Shown here: piece after piece, positions 1 to 7,791 of the stretch | Numbering within the stretch: the first letter of the stretch is position 1 | How the letters are laid out: each line of letters starts with the position of its first letter | NCBI GenBank assembly: GCA_015059865.1 | Contig: SUZP01000008.1 | Coordinates: forward strand, 1-55,165 | Direction of reading: 5' to 3' | Source: Rikenellaceae bacterium | Lineage (GTDB): Bacteria > Bacteroidota > Bacteroidia > Bacteroidales > Rikenellaceae | Length of the DNA stretch: 55,165 nucleotides | Notes under the pieces: generated by a model | Told to the model about the DNA's origin: nothing | The model's input: the letters and a program-made list of their open reading frames with translations, nothing else | The model's database searches: none | Translations under genes and position numbers: made by a program

Positions 1-1
1 T

Positions 2-76
2 AATTGACAATTGATAATTGACAATTGACAATTAATGGTATTTTTATTTAGGCCTGCGGCGCTACTCTTTCGTCTA
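2..76. repeat. Dispersed AATTGACAATT repeat with GC-rich tail (copy 1)
   Basis: Bases 2-35 are iterations of AATTGACAATTGA. They are followed by a tail reading TGGTATTTTTATTTAGGCC and then TGCGGCGC...CTCTTTCGTCTAAAT. The same head and tail recur near 12936-13055. This is a dispersed intergenic repeat of unknown function. Confidence 0.8.
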
Positions 77-122
77 AATAATCACCACCCCGAATAATTC
101 CAATTTCCAAAAAGTCGTAAAT

Positions 123-223
123 GATTGTGCTATTTTTGTGCGATGTTAGGCGACAAAAGCGCAGCATAGTAAACCTATGTGAGCATTTTGGCGTCCGACA
201 CACTCGTGCAAAAAGAGCCAATC
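123..223. other. Long imperfect stem-loop (possible structured RNA or MITE-like element)
   Basis: The arms 123-169 and 175-223 are imperfectly complementary along almost their full length. The apex is CATAG-TAAAC-CTATG at 165-179. Further paired blocks are CAAAA with TTTTG, TTTTTG with a five-A run plus preceding C, and at the base GATTG (123-127) with CCAATC (218-223). It lies just past the stop codon of the epimerase gene, so it could be a 3' RNA structure or a small inverted-repeat element. I see no ORF in it. Confidence 0.55.
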
Positions 224-233
224 AGAACGGTTT

Positions 234-638
234 TTATTTCTTTTCGCAGAGTTCGGTCAAAATACCCTGTGTGCTCTTTGGGTGAAGGAATGCGATAGTC
301 ATATCGTCAGCACCCTTGCGAGGAGTCTTGTCGATAAGACGGATACCCTGAGCCTCAGCGTCAGCCAACTGCTCCTCGATACCCTCAACAGCGAGAGCCA
401 TATGGTGGATACCGATACCCTTATTCTCGATAAACTTAGCGATAGTCGAATCCTCCGAAGTTGCCTCCAAAAGTTCAATCTTGGTCTGACCAAGCATAAA
501 GAATGCGGTGCGAACCTTCTGGTCTGCAACCTCTTCAATCTTGTAACACTTTAATCCGAGTGCGCCCTCCCAATAAGGAATAGCCTCATCAAGGCTCTTA
601 ACTGCAATGCCGAGATGCTCAATGTGAGATACTTTCAT
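234..638 (-). CDS. mce: Methylmalonyl-CoA epimerase
   Basis: This enzyme interconverts (R)- and (S)-methylmalonyl-CoA in the cytoplasm and links methylmalonyl-CoA mutase to carboxyl-transfer or propionate steps. The 134-residue product is a vicinal-oxygen-chelate protein. It begins IEHLGIAVKSLDEAIPYW (metal-binding His in the first half), has KIELLEA in the middle, and has GIHHMALAV followed by FLHPKSTQGILTELCE in the second half, all standard for this family. The frame extends upstream to 755, but a promoter-like element at 714-745 lies inside that extension, so the ATG at 638 giving MKVSHIEHLG is chosen; the length then matches the family. The partner GTPase MeaB is encoded at 4937. The mutase subunits are not in this window. 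Confidence 0.93.
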   Translation of the reverse strand: MKVSHIEHLGIAVKSLDEAIPYWEGALGLKCYKIEEVADQKVRTAFFMLGQTKIELLEATSEDSTIAKFIENKGIGIHHMALAVEGIEEQLADAEAQGIRLIDKTPRKGADDMTIAFLHPKSTQGILTELCEKK

Positions 639-713
639 AGTTTTAGTTTTTATTTGGTTAAAGAAAATTTGTTTTATATGTTGCGTTTCAGGCATATACC
701 CACACAATCTTGG

Positions 714-745
714 CAAAGATACCATTTCCTGCGAAAATAAACAAC
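714..745 (-). promoter_or_regulatory. Promoter of the epimerase gene
   Basis: On the minus strand, TATCTTTG (714-721) is preceded at 20 bases by GTTG (742-745). This matches the Bacteroidota -7/-33 arrangement. It would give a leader of roughly 70 bases before the ATG at 638. Confidence 0.6.
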
Positions 746-826
746 ACTTTCGCAAAAAGTTTTTTCACAAAAAGCGATTTTTGCTATTTTTTTATAGATA
801 CTGTTAAAACGATAGATTATTTTTTA

Positions 827-834
827 TATCTTTG
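827..834 (+). promoter_or_regulatory. Bacteroidota -7 box upstream of the first hydrolase
   Basis: TATCTTTG lies 62 bases before the ATG at 897. No convincing TTTG sits at the -33 distance; TGTT near 802 is the closest match. Confidence 0.5.
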
Positions 835-896
835 CATACTAAAACAGCAGCAATTGTTGAAAAATATTTATTATTCAAACCTAAAAAATAATTACT

Positions 897-1910
897 ATGA
901 AATTTTGCAAAAAATTTGTTCTCTGTATGCTCGCTATTGCAGCGGTAGCATCGACAGCATTTGCTCAGCAGCCTGAGCGTGCGCCTTACAGCCGCGGTCG
1001 CGGTAACTTTACCTTCACCGAGTATGAGCCTCTCAAAGAGAAGCCTATTCAAGTGTACTACTATGTACCAAAGAAGGGCGACATTACAAAGATGCGCGTT
1101 CTCTTTGCTATGCACGGTGCTCAGCGCACTTCGAGCCCAGCTATTCGTGCTTGGCGTTACTTCGCTGAGCGTGAGGGCTTTATCGTAATCGCTCCTCAGT
1201 ACTCAAAGAAGTTCTATCGTGAGTGGGAGTATCAGTTCGGTGGTATTGTACGCAAGGGTAAGGTGCAGCCTCGTGAGAATTGGACTTACAACTCTATTGA
1301 GGCTATCTTCGACCACTTCAAGAAGATTACTGGTTCGACTGCCGAGGTATACGATATGTTTGGCCAGTCGGCTGGTGGTCAGTTTACACACCGTTTCGCT
1401 TTGGCTATGCCTGAGGCTCGCCTCAATATCGCAGTAGCAGCAAACCCCGGTTCGTGGACATTCCCACTCGTAAATGGTCTTCCAAGCAAGACTATCGATG
1501 GTAAGACTTACTCTTATCCATACTCTGTCAAGGGAACTCCAATGGCAAACGACGAGGTATTGAAGAAGTTCTTCTCGCGCAAGCTCTACATCCAGATTGG
1601 TAAAAACGATGTCGCTACTTCGGGCAAGTATGTTCCAACCAAGGACAATGCTTTGTCGCAGGGTAAGCACCGCCTTGACCGCGCTCGCAATATGTATAAA
1701 GTGTCGAAGAAGCTCGCTAAGAAGAATAAGTGGGAGTTCAACTGGGAGAAGGTTGAGGTTAAGGGTATTGGACACGGTACTATGGGTATGGTCTATGGTA
1801 AGTATACCGAGGATGCTAACGGCAAGAAGAAGTATAGCATCGACGACTACACCAAGACTTCGGCTTACTACCTTCTCTTCGAGAAAGACGAGCAGGCTCG
1901 CAAGCGTTAA
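897..1910 (+). CDS. Secreted alpha/beta hydrolase (PHB-depolymerase/esterase-like), paralogue 1
   Basis: An exported serine hydrolase of 337 residues, substrate unknown. A signal peptide (MKFCKKFVLCMLAIAAVAS, cleavage near AFAQ) precedes an alpha/beta-hydrolase fold. The visible parts are the oxyanion-side segment VLFAMHGA, a nucleophile elbow GQSAGG near residue 162, and a candidate catalytic His in GIGHGTMG near residue 295. This layout resembles extracellular PHB depolymerase and feruloyl or acetyl-xylan esterase families. The next gene encodes a clearly homologous protein along its whole length, so the pair arose by tandem duplication. A GH43 glycosidase follows, so a role in removing acyl groups from plant glycans is possible; that is inference. 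Confidence 0.8.
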   Translation: MKFCKKFVLCMLAIAAVASTAFAQQPERAPYSRGRGNFTFTEYEPLKEKPIQVYYYVPKKGDITKMRVLFAMHGAQRTSSPAIRAWRYFAEREGFIVIAPQYSKKFYREWEYQFGGIVRKGKVQPRENWTYNSIEAIFDHFKKITGSTAEVYDMFGQSAGGQFTHRFALAMPEARLNIAVAANPGSWTFPLVNGLPSKTIDGKTYSYPYSVKGTPMANDEVLKKFFSRKLYIQIGKNDVATSGKYVPTKDNALSQGKHRLDRARNMYKVSKKLAKKNKWEFNWEKVEVKGIGHGTMGMVYGKYTEDANGKKKYSIDDYTKTSAYYLLFEKDEQARKR

Positions 1911-1931
1911 TATTATCTAAATATATTTGGG

Positions 1932-1964
1932 GGCTGGTTAGAAGATTTATCTTATTAATCAGCC
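1932..1964 (+). terminator. Weak hairpin between the two hydrolase genes
   Basis: GGCTGGTTA (1932-1940) pairs with TAATCAGCC (1956-1964) with one G-T pair. No clean T-run follows, so it may only stabilise or partially terminate the first transcript. Confidence 0.4.
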
Positions 1965-2011
1965 TCTTATTGAAATAGGTTAATACAAATAATTTAATAC
2001 TTTTTTCGAAC

Positions 2012-3001
2012 ATGAAACTTATCAAAAAAATCATCATCTGTCTGATTGCCATTGTAGCATCTGTAACACCGCTTTTTGCAGCAGACAACAACCCATACTC
2101 TCGCGGCCTTAGTTCGTTTGAGTTCACAGAGTATGAGCCGCTAAAAGATAGACCTATCACAGTCTACTGCTACATCCCTACCAAGGGAGACATAGAGAAT
2201 ATGCGTGTACTCTTTATGTTGCACGGAGCAGGAAGAAAGCCTCTCATATCGATGAAGGCGTGGAACAAGTTTGCCGAGCGCGATGGATTTATCGTGATAG
2301 CTCCATTGTATGATATGAAGCTCTATCCAGGATGGCGCTATCAGACAGGAGGTGTTGTATATAAGGGTAAGGTTCAGCCACGCGAGAATTGGACCTACAA
2401 CACCATTGAGGCTATCTTCGACCACTTCAAGAAGCATACTGGCTCAAAGGCTGAGGTCTACGATATGTTTGGTCACTCGGCAGGTGGTCAGTTTACACAC
2501 CGCTTTGCGCTGGCTATGCCCCACGCTCGCCTCAACATTGGTGTAGCTGCAAATGCAGGACACTGGACAATGCCACTCGTTGATGGAATGCCAAGTATCA
2601 CCACCGACAAGATGTATGGCTGGCCATACTCGGTTAAGGGTACGCCATTGGCAGATACAGAGGTATTGAAGAAGTTCCTCTCGCGCAAGCTCTATATTCA
2701 GGTTGGCAAGGATGACACCAAAACATCGGGCAAGTGGGTACCAAAGGGCGACAAGGCTTTGTCGCAGGGCAAGCACCGTTTGGCTCGTGCTCGCGCTATG
2801 TATAAGGTATCGAAGAAGGTAGCCAAGAAGAATAAGTGGGAGTTCAATTGGGAGAAGGTCGAGGTTAAGGGCGTAGGACATAATTCAAGGGGTATGATCT
2901 ACGGAACTTACACTTTGGATGAGAATGGCAAGAAGAAGTTTAGTATGGACAACATCACTAAGAATGGTGCATACTACATTCTTTATCAGTTGAATAAATA
3001 G
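2012..3001 (+). CDS. Secreted alpha/beta hydrolase, paralogue 2
   Basis: This 329-residue exported hydrolase is the tandem partner of the gene at 897. It has a signal peptide (hydrophobic stretch IIICLIAIVASVTPLFA), then VLFMLHGAG and the elbow GHSAGG. Here the residue after the first Gly is His, where the upstream copy has Gln, giving the commoner GHSxG form. A candidate catalytic His lies in GVGHNSRG. Blocks such as GKVQPRENWTYN and EAIFDHFKK are identical in both copies. The hydrolase function is well supported by fold signatures; the substrate is unknown. Confidence 0.8.
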   Translation: MKLIKKIIICLIAIVASVTPLFAADNNPYSRGLSSFEFTEYEPLKDRPITVYCYIPTKGDIENMRVLFMLHGAGRKPLISMKAWNKFAERDGFIVIAPLYDMKLYPGWRYQTGGVVYKGKVQPRENWTYNTIEAIFDHFKKHTGSKAEVYDMFGHSAGGQFTHRFALAMPHARLNIGVAANAGHWTMPLVDGMPSITTDKMYGWPYSVKGTPLADTEVLKKFLSRKLYIQVGKDDTKTSGKWVPKGDKALSQGKHRLARARAMYKVSKKVAKKNKWEFNWEKVEVKGVGHNSRGMIYGTYTLDENGKKKFSMDNITKNGAYYILYQLNK

Positions 3002-3021
3002 TAATAGTCTGAATTTGACCG

Positions 3022-3060
3022 AGAGAGTGTGTTTCGATAAAAAGAGACACGCTCTCTTTG
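3022..3060 (+). terminator. Terminator after the hydrolase pair
   Basis: A 14-pair stem is formed by 3022-3035 (AGAGAGTGTGTTTC) and 3044-3057 (GAGACACGCTCTCT), followed by TTTG. Confidence 0.75.
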
Positions 3061-3133
3061 TATAAATGAGAAGATAGGAGTGAGGAGATAAAAATAATTT
3101 TCAATTTACTGTTCTCATTTCTTAAAAATACGG

Positions 3134-3141
3134 TATCTTTG
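3134..3141 (+). promoter_or_regulatory. Bacteroidota -7 box upstream of the GH43 gene
   Basis: TATCTTTG lies 28 bases before the ATG at 3170. The -33 element is not clear. Confidence 0.5.
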
Positions 3142-3169
3142 TTTTTGCAGAGACTAAAACTACTACAAT

Positions 3170-4117
3170 ATGAAAAGATTTGTACAGATTGTATTGCTTG
3201 CGATTATATCGCTGTTGGTCAATATAGCTCCAACTGCAGCAGCGAGGAGAGTACCACTCAACGAGCGAGTGCCGTTGGCCGATCCGTTCATCTTGCTCGA
3301 TGGCGATACCTACTACGCCTATGGCACACATTCGCGCGATGGTATTGTGGTCTACACCTCCAAGAACTTGAAGGAGTGGAGGCAGTGCGGTTTGGCTCTC
3401 CACAAAAAAGACTCCTATGGAAAGAGGTGGTTTTGGGCTCCAGAGGTCTACCGCATAAATGGCAAATATTATATGTATTATACCGCCGATAAGCATATCT
3501 GCGTGGCAATATCCAACTCGCCATTAGGCCCCTTTGTGCAGCAAAATAGAGAGCCGATATTGCCCGATAACAATATTATCGATAATACGCTTTTCGTCGA
3601 TGATGATGGCACTCCATATATGCTATATGTCGTTATAAACAAGGGCTTTAGTATCTATGTTGCCGAGCTGGAGAGCGACTTTATGACCATAAAGCCTAAT
3701 ACCGCGACATTCTGCATTCGCCCCAAGCAACATTGGGAGAGGTTAGAGGGTAAGGTAAACGAAGGCCCAAGTATAGTAAAGCACAATGGCACATACTTTT
3801 TGCTCTACTCTGGAAATGGCTATACAAGTCAAAAATATGGCATTGGCTATGCCACATCCAAAAGTATTCGAGGCCCATGGAAAAAGTCTGCCGATAATCC
3901 GATATTACAGCTTCCGCGTAACCTTGTAGGCAGTGGTCACGGAGCTCCGTTCTACGATAAGAGGGGGCGTCTGCACTATGTTTTTCACGCGCATTACAGC
4001 AGAGATAAGATACATCCGCGCTGTATGTATATCAGTCGCGTGAGCTTCAAGAGGGTTGATGGTAAAGAGCAGTTTGTAATCAGCGATCGCTATCGTACTC
4101 CACGAGTGGGGAAATAG
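3170..4117 (+). CDS. Secreted glycoside hydrolase family 43 enzyme
   Basis: A 315-residue exported five-bladed beta-propeller glycosidase, probably acting on arabinan or xylan side chains. A signal peptide covers about residues 1-24. The three GH43 acidic positions are visible: Asp near 38 in PLADPFILLDG (base), Asp near 138 in IDNTLFVDDDG (pKa modulator) and Glu near 198 in NEGPSIVKHNG (acid). WAPEVYRINGKYYMYYT and the C-terminal GSGHGAPFYDKRGRLHYVFH also fit the family. Family members include alpha-L-arabinofuranosidases, endo-arabinanases and beta-xylosidases; the exact specificity cannot be read here. It has its own promoter-like box and no SusC/SusD pair nearby. Confidence 0.88.
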   Translation: MKRFVQIVLLAIISLLVNIAPTAAARRVPLNERVPLADPFILLDGDTYYAYGTHSRDGIVVYTSKNLKEWRQCGLALHKKDSYGKRWFWAPEVYRINGKYYMYYTADKHICVAISNSPLGPFVQQNREPILPDNNIIDNTLFVDDDGTPYMLYVVINKGFSIYVAELESDFMTIKPNTATFCIRPKQHWERLEGKVNEGPSIVKHNGTYFLLYSGNGYTSQKYGIGYATSKSIRGPWKKSADNPILQLPRNLVGSGHGAPFYDKRGRLHYVFHAHYSRDKIHPRCMYISRVSFKRVDGKEQFVISDRYRTPRVGK

Positions 4118-4428
4118 AGGAGAAATACACCAAATCTCTATTAACTCTTACAAATATGAACTATTTTGATTAACTTGCAGCCAACAAGGTTAGTTGTATA
4201 TTTAGTAACACCTCTCAAATATTTGCAATTATAGAGTGGTTATTTGATGCAGCCTTTGATGGTGTTGTGAGAGAGCAAAGGGGTGGGCTGCTCCTCACTT
4301 TGTTACGATTCAATTATGTTTGGGTGTACGATATCCGCGAAGAGGATCTATAATTTCGAAGATTTATTGGCGCGGATGCGATTATTTGTGAAATTTAAAT
4401 TATCTTTGTAGTATCGGATTTCGATAGA
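4118..4428. other. Intergenic stretch without a gene
   Basis: About 310 bases between the GH43 gene and the thioredoxin-like gene. I see no credible ORF. It contains a -7 box at 4401 and partly complementary segments (ACACCTCTCA near 4209 with TGTTGTGAGAG near 4264) that could be remnants of an inverted structure. Confidence 0.5.
4401..4408 (+). promoter_or_regulatory. Bacteroidota -7 box upstream of the thioredoxin-like gene
   Basis: TATCTTTG lies 28 bases before the ATG at 4429. No TTTG is found at the -33 distance. Confidence 0.5.
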
Positions 4429-4902
4429 ATGAAGAAGTTGCTAACATACGGTTTGTTAATGGTTGTCGGGTTGCTTGCGGTGGAAAGTGGCTTGGCACAG
4501 ACCATCTCCCTTGGTGAGCGAACACCGCGCTTCAAGCAGGCGAAGTGGCTCAATGGCAATGTGCCACAGAAGAGCGACTTCACATATATTGAGTTTATCC
4601 ATTCGGCAAGCATACCGTGTCGTCAGTCAGTAGAGCGTATACACAATATAATCAAGAAGTTTGACAACACCGCCTTTGTGCTTATCTCGCACCAAAATGC
4701 AAGCGAGATTGACCACTGGGTAACCGAGCATATCGACACTCGTTCGGGTGTTATCATCGACGATAGCCACATACGCACCTCCTTTGGCGTGAATTATGCT
4801 CCATACGCAGTAATTCTCGACCATAAGCACAGAGCTCTATGGTTCGGAAATCCCCAACTTCTCAATCGCGCAACGATTGAGAAGTTGATAATTGACAATT
4901 AA
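4429..4902 (+). CDS. Exported thioredoxin-fold protein lacking a CxxC motif
   Basis: A 157-residue protein with a signal peptide (hydrophobic LLMVVGLLAVESGLA) and a TlpA/AhpC-like thioredoxin fold: YIEFIHSASIPCRQSVERI corresponds to the redox-active helix start, and NYAPYAVILDHKHRALWFGN to the cis-Pro region and last strands. Where thioredoxins carry CxxC this protein has SIPC, with a single Cys, so it cannot form the usual intramolecular disulfide. It may act as a peroxiredoxin-like or monothiol protein, or may have lost redox function. The last codons (LIIDN) and the stop are made by a copy of the dispersed AATTGACAATT repeat, suggesting repeat insertion redefined the C-terminus. Confidence 0.65.
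   Translation: MKKLLTYGLLMVVGLLAVESGLAQTISLGERTPRFKQAKWLNGNVPQKSDFTYIEFIHSASIPCRQSVERIHNIIKKFDNTAFVLISHQNASEIDHWVTEHIDTRSGVIIDDSHIRTSFGVNYAPYAVILDHKHRALWFGNPQLLNRATIEKLIIDN
4885..4902. repeat. Short AATTGACAATTAA repeat copy inside the 3' end of a gene
   Basis: TTGATAATTGACAATTAA supplies the final residues and stop codon of the gene at 4429. Confidence 0.7.
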
Positions 4903-4936
4903 GGTATTATATCGATTAAAAACAGTAAACAAATAT

Positions 4937-6055
4937 ATGAGTTTTACTAAAATAGACCACTACGAACGAGGTGAGTACCGCGATACTCACCACGACAGCG
5001 CACTCTCGGTTACGGATGGCGTTGCCGACCAACCGATTGTAAACCCCTACTTCGTCAAGAAGCGCCGCCGCAAACTCACGACAGATGAGTTTGTCGAGGG
5101 TATCTTGGCGGGCAATATCACTATTCTCTCGCAGGCGATAACCCTTATCGAGAGCAACAACCCCGACAACTACGCACAAGCGCAGGAGATTATCGAGCGT
5201 TGCTTGCCGTATGCCGGCAAGTCGGTGCGTATCGGCATCACAGGTGTTCCGGGGGCAGGAAAATCGACTTGGATTGAGGCGGTAGGAAATATGGTTACAT
5301 CGTTGCACCACAAGTTGGCGGTATTGGCGATAGACCCCTCTTCGGAGCGTAGTGGTGGCTCAATCTTGGGCGACAAAACCCGAATGGAGACAATCTGCCA
5401 CAACCCCGACATCTTTATCCGCCCTTCGCCTTCGGCAGGTTCACTCGGAGGTGTAGCGCGCAAAACTCGCGAAACGGTTGTATTGTGCGAGGCGGCAGGT
5501 TTTGATGTGATTTTCATCGAAACCGTAGGCGTTGGTCAATCGGAAACGGCTGTTCATTCGATGGTCGATATGTTCCTCTTGTTGCAGATTTCGGGCGCAG
5601 GCGACGAGTTGCAGGGCATCAAGCGAGGCATTATGGAGATGGCAGACCTGATGGTTATCACCAAAGCCGATGGTGAAAACAAAGTTAAGGCGGAGGTTGC
5701 ACGCCGACAGTTCCAAAATGCGTTGCACCTCTTCCCAACCCCGGAGAGCGATTGGAGAGCGAAGGTCTATACCTGCTCCTCGCTCGAAGGTGTCGGCTTG
5801 GAGGAGATTTGGAAAGGTGTGGAGGAGTACCTCGAACACACCAAGGGCAACGGCTACTTCCAGCACCATCGCAACGAGCAGAATAAGTATTGGATGTACG
5901 AGAGCATAAACGAAACCTTGAAGAGTCGCTTCTACCTCAACCCCGAAATCGAGAGCCGCATAGCCGATGTCGAGCAGCGCGTTCTCGATGCAAAGCTGAG
6001 CTCGTTTATTGCAGCGAAGGAGCTGCTGGACATCTATTTCGACAAGGCGAAATAG
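4937..6055 (+). CDS. meaB: Methylmalonyl-CoA mutase-associated GTPase MeaB
   Basis: A G3E-family P-loop GTPase that chaperones B12 loading and reactivation of methylmalonyl-CoA mutase. The 372-residue product has Walker A GVPGAGKST near residue 102, KLAVLAIDPSSERSGGSI (switch region), ETVGVGQSE (Walker B/switch II) and KADGEN (guanine specificity). The C-terminal helical dimerisation arm ends with IDVEQ-like helices and LLDIYFDKAK. The frame is open from 4892, but MSFTKIDHYERG at 4937 is the likely start since earlier codons overlap the previous gene's end and look non-coding. The methylmalonyl-CoA epimerase gene is 4.3 kb away on the other strand, giving two accessory factors of the same pathway without the mutase itself. 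Confidence 0.92.
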   Translation: MSFTKIDHYERGEYRDTHHDSALSVTDGVADQPIVNPYFVKKRRRKLTTDEFVEGILAGNITILSQAITLIESNNPDNYAQAQEIIERCLPYAGKSVRIGITGVPGAGKSTWIEAVGNMVTSLHHKLAVLAIDPSSERSGGSILGDKTRMETICHNPDIFIRPSPSAGSLGGVARKTRETVVLCEAAGFDVIFIETVGVGQSETAVHSMVDMFLLLQISGAGDELQGIKRGIMEMADLMVITKADGENKVKAEVARRQFQNALHLFPTPESDWRAKVYTCSSLEGVGLEEIWKGVEEYLEHTKGNGYFQHHRNEQNKYWMYESINETLKSRFYLNPEIESRIADVEQRVLDAKLSSFIAAKELLDIYFDKAK

Positions 6056-6062
6056 ATATCCA

Positions 6063-6178
6063 AATTGACAATTGACGAATTGACAATTGACCTTCGGTCT
6101 TCACTGCTCCGCCACGGCATAGTGCAAATACATTTGCCCTCTGCTCTCGGCTTAATCGCAGCGGTGACAATTAAAGGT
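6063..6178. repeat. AATTGACAATT repeat cluster, split by a 75-base segment
   Basis: Bases 6063-6091 are AATTGACAATTGA iterations. After an unrelated GC-richer segment (6092-6166), GACAATTAAAGG resumes at 6167-6178. It fills the gap between meaB and the sirtuin gene. Confidence 0.65.
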
Positions 6179-6190
6179 GTTTATTTTATT

Positions 6191-6898
6191 ATGAAGATAG
6201 TAGTATTAACAGGGGCAGGCGTAAGTGCCGATAGCGGTATTCCGACCTATCGCAGTAGCGATGGTTTGTGGGCGAACTACAAAATTGAGGAGGTCTGCAC
6301 ACCCGAAGCGTTGGAGCGTGATAGAGCCAAAGTGATAAACTTCTACAATATGCGCCGTCGTGAGATGGCGGGCAAACAACCAAATGCAGGACATAAGGCG
6401 TTGGCGGAGTTGGAGAAATACTTTGATGTAGAGATTATTACGCAGAATATCGACAACCTGCACGAATTGGCTGGCTCGACCAAAATCACCCACCTTCACG
6501 GCTAACTTACGAAGTTGCGCGAGGAGAGTGGCGAGAAGTATATAACCGAGATAGGTCTGCGCGACCAAGAGCTTGACGAGAAGGCTCCGAATGGGGAGTT
6601 GATGCGCCCACATATCGTCTTTTTCGGCGAGGCGGTGCCGATGTTCGACAAGGCACGCGACATCGTCAAAGAGGCTGATATTTTGATTGTTGTAGGCACT
6701 TCGTTGGCGGTCTACCCTGCGGCTTCGTTGGTCGGCTGGGTGAAGAGTAATGATGTACCGATTTATGTTGTGGACCCTGCCGTACCGAAGATTCCATTCC
6801 TCCGCAACCGCATCTTCCACACGAAGGAGCGCGCAGCGATAGGTGTGCCAAAACTCGTCGCACAACTAAAAGAGTTTGCAGATATCCGCAAACTCTAA
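6191..6898 (+). pseudogene. NAD-dependent sirtuin deacylase interrupted by one in-frame stop
   Basis: Read through, this frame encodes a 235-residue sirtuin of normal length. It has GAGVSADSGIPTYR (NAD binding), TQNIDNLHE, the catalytic His in ITHLHG, RPHIVFFGEAVP and GTSLAVYPAASL. A TAA at 6503-6505 falls directly after HLHG, where related proteins have Glu in HGEL; GAA to TAA is a single substitution. Both sides remain in the same frame with no other lesion. A TTG at 6515 could start the second half, but that piece would lack the first NAD-binding segment. No zinc-ligand Cys residues are visible in the usual place. It is either a recent pseudogene or a sequencing/assembly error. Confidence 0.85.
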
Positions 6899-6917
6899 TT
6901 GAGAATTGACAATTAAA
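6898..6917. repeat. Short AATTGACAATTAAAG repeat copy
   Basis: One repeat unit directly abuts the stop codon of the sirtuin frame, another case of a repeat starting at the end of a coding sequence. Confidence 0.65.
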
Positions 6918-6921
6918 GTTA

Positions 6922-6960
6922 GTGGGTGACTAAAAATAGAATAGTCACCCACATTTTATT
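6922..6960 (+). terminator. Terminator after the sirtuin gene
   Basis: A perfect 10-pair stem is formed by GTGGGTGACT (6922-6931) and AGTCACCCAC (6943-6952), followed by ATTTTATT. Confidence 0.85.
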
Positions 6961-7183
6961 CAGCCTTATTGTACTTGAATGGCTTCTTTTCTTGGCACTA
7001 TTGTTGCTCTTTTTGGGGGCAAAGGGAGTGGTGGGAAAAGGTAATTATTCTTTATCTTTGATATGTTTACACATCTTTCTGTTATTTTCTGTTTGCACAC
7101 TACCCGCCCTCCCTTTTTCTTGTCATTAGCTAATTTTAATCCTTAATTTTTAATTCTTAATTAAAAAACTAAAAGTTTTTTGT

Positions 7184-7191
7184 TATCTTTG
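7184..7191 (+). promoter_or_regulatory. Bacteroidota -7 box upstream of smpB
   Basis: TATCTTTG ends 17 bases before the ATG at 7209. An in-frame ATN codon inside the box (7191) cannot then be the start, which supports the ATG at 7209. Confidence 0.6.
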
Positions 7192-7208
7192 TGCGATATT
7201 GTGTAGTG

Positions 7209-7670
7209 ATGGCAGATTTCAAGAAGATAAATATCCGCAATAAGCGAGCAACTTTCGACTACGAGATACTCGAAGAGTATATCGCAGGTGTTGTTTTGGT
7301 GGGTACCGAGATTAAGTCTATCCGCCTTGGCAAGGCCTCAATGGTCGATTGCTACTGCTACTTCGAGAAGGGTGAATTATGGATTAGGGGCGTGAACATA
7401 TCCGAGTATGCGTGGGGCACTTGCAACAACCATATCCCCAAGCGCGACCGCAAACTCCTGCTCAACCGTAAGGAGCTCGCGAAGTTGCAACGCTCCTTGC
7501 AGGATAAGGGTTTAACTATTGTCGGCTTGCGACTCTTTTTGAATGAGAGAGGTTTGGCAAAGATTGCTATCGGACTTGCGCGAGGTCGCAAGGCGTACGA
7601 CAAGCGAGAGTACCTCAAAGCGAATGATGCGAAGCGCGAGATGGACAAAGCAATGAAAACCTACAAATAG
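7209..7670 (+). CDS. smpB: SsrA-binding protein SmpB
   Basis: This protein binds tmRNA and delivers it to stalled ribosomes for trans-translation. The 153-residue product matches the family throughout: [59 protein letters not shown] and [19 protein letters not shown]. The basic C-terminal tail [19 protein letters not shown] would insert in the mRNA channel. The start at [11 protein letters not shown] is chosen because the promoter box overlaps the upstream in-frame extension. tmRNA itself is not in this window. Confidence 0.95.
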   Translation: MADFKKINIRNKRATFDYEILEEYIAGVVLVGTEIKSIRLGKASMVDCYCYFEKGELWIRGVNISEYAWGTCNNHIPKRDRKLLLNRKELAKLQRSLQDKGLTIVGLRLFLNERGLAKIAIGLARGRKAYDKREYLKANDAKREMDKAMKTYK

Positions 7671-7672
7671 AG

Positions 7673-7783
7673 TTGAAAATTGACAATTAGAGGTATTTTA
7701 TATTTTAATATAGAATCAACAAACAATTCAAAAAAACGACTTGTCGTTTTTACCATAAATTGTCAATTGTCAATTGTCAATTA
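7673..7783. repeat. Inverted pair of AATTGACAATT repeats around a terminator
   Basis: One copy reads forward at 7673-7690 and a second reads inverted at 7758-7783 (AATTGTC three times). They flank a bidirectional hairpin at 7732-7751, so the whole gap between smpB and tsaB is repeat and terminator. Confidence 0.7.
7732..7751 (+). terminator. Bidirectional terminator after smpB
   Basis: AAAAAACGAC is followed by TTGTCGTTTTT, a self-complementary stem with a very short loop and T-runs on both strands. Confidence 0.75.
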
Positions 7784-7791
7784 GAAAAGAG

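Noticed and set aside
282..554. 90-residue plus-strand ORF opposite the epimerase
   Set aside because: A shadow of the epimerase gene in the opposite strand; the minus-strand reading has full family motifs.
6065..6505. Sirtuin as two separate genes (6065-6505 and 6515-6898)
   Set aside because: Both halves are in the same frame and join perfectly into one family-length protein; the first frame's extra N-terminus is made of repeat sequence, so one interrupted gene is the better reading.
6926..7129. 67-residue hydrophobic ORF after the sirtuin gene
   Set aside because: It begins inside the stem of a clear terminator, has no promoter or conserved sequence, and overlaps AT-rich intergenic repeats; the hydrophobicity comes from T-rich sequence.
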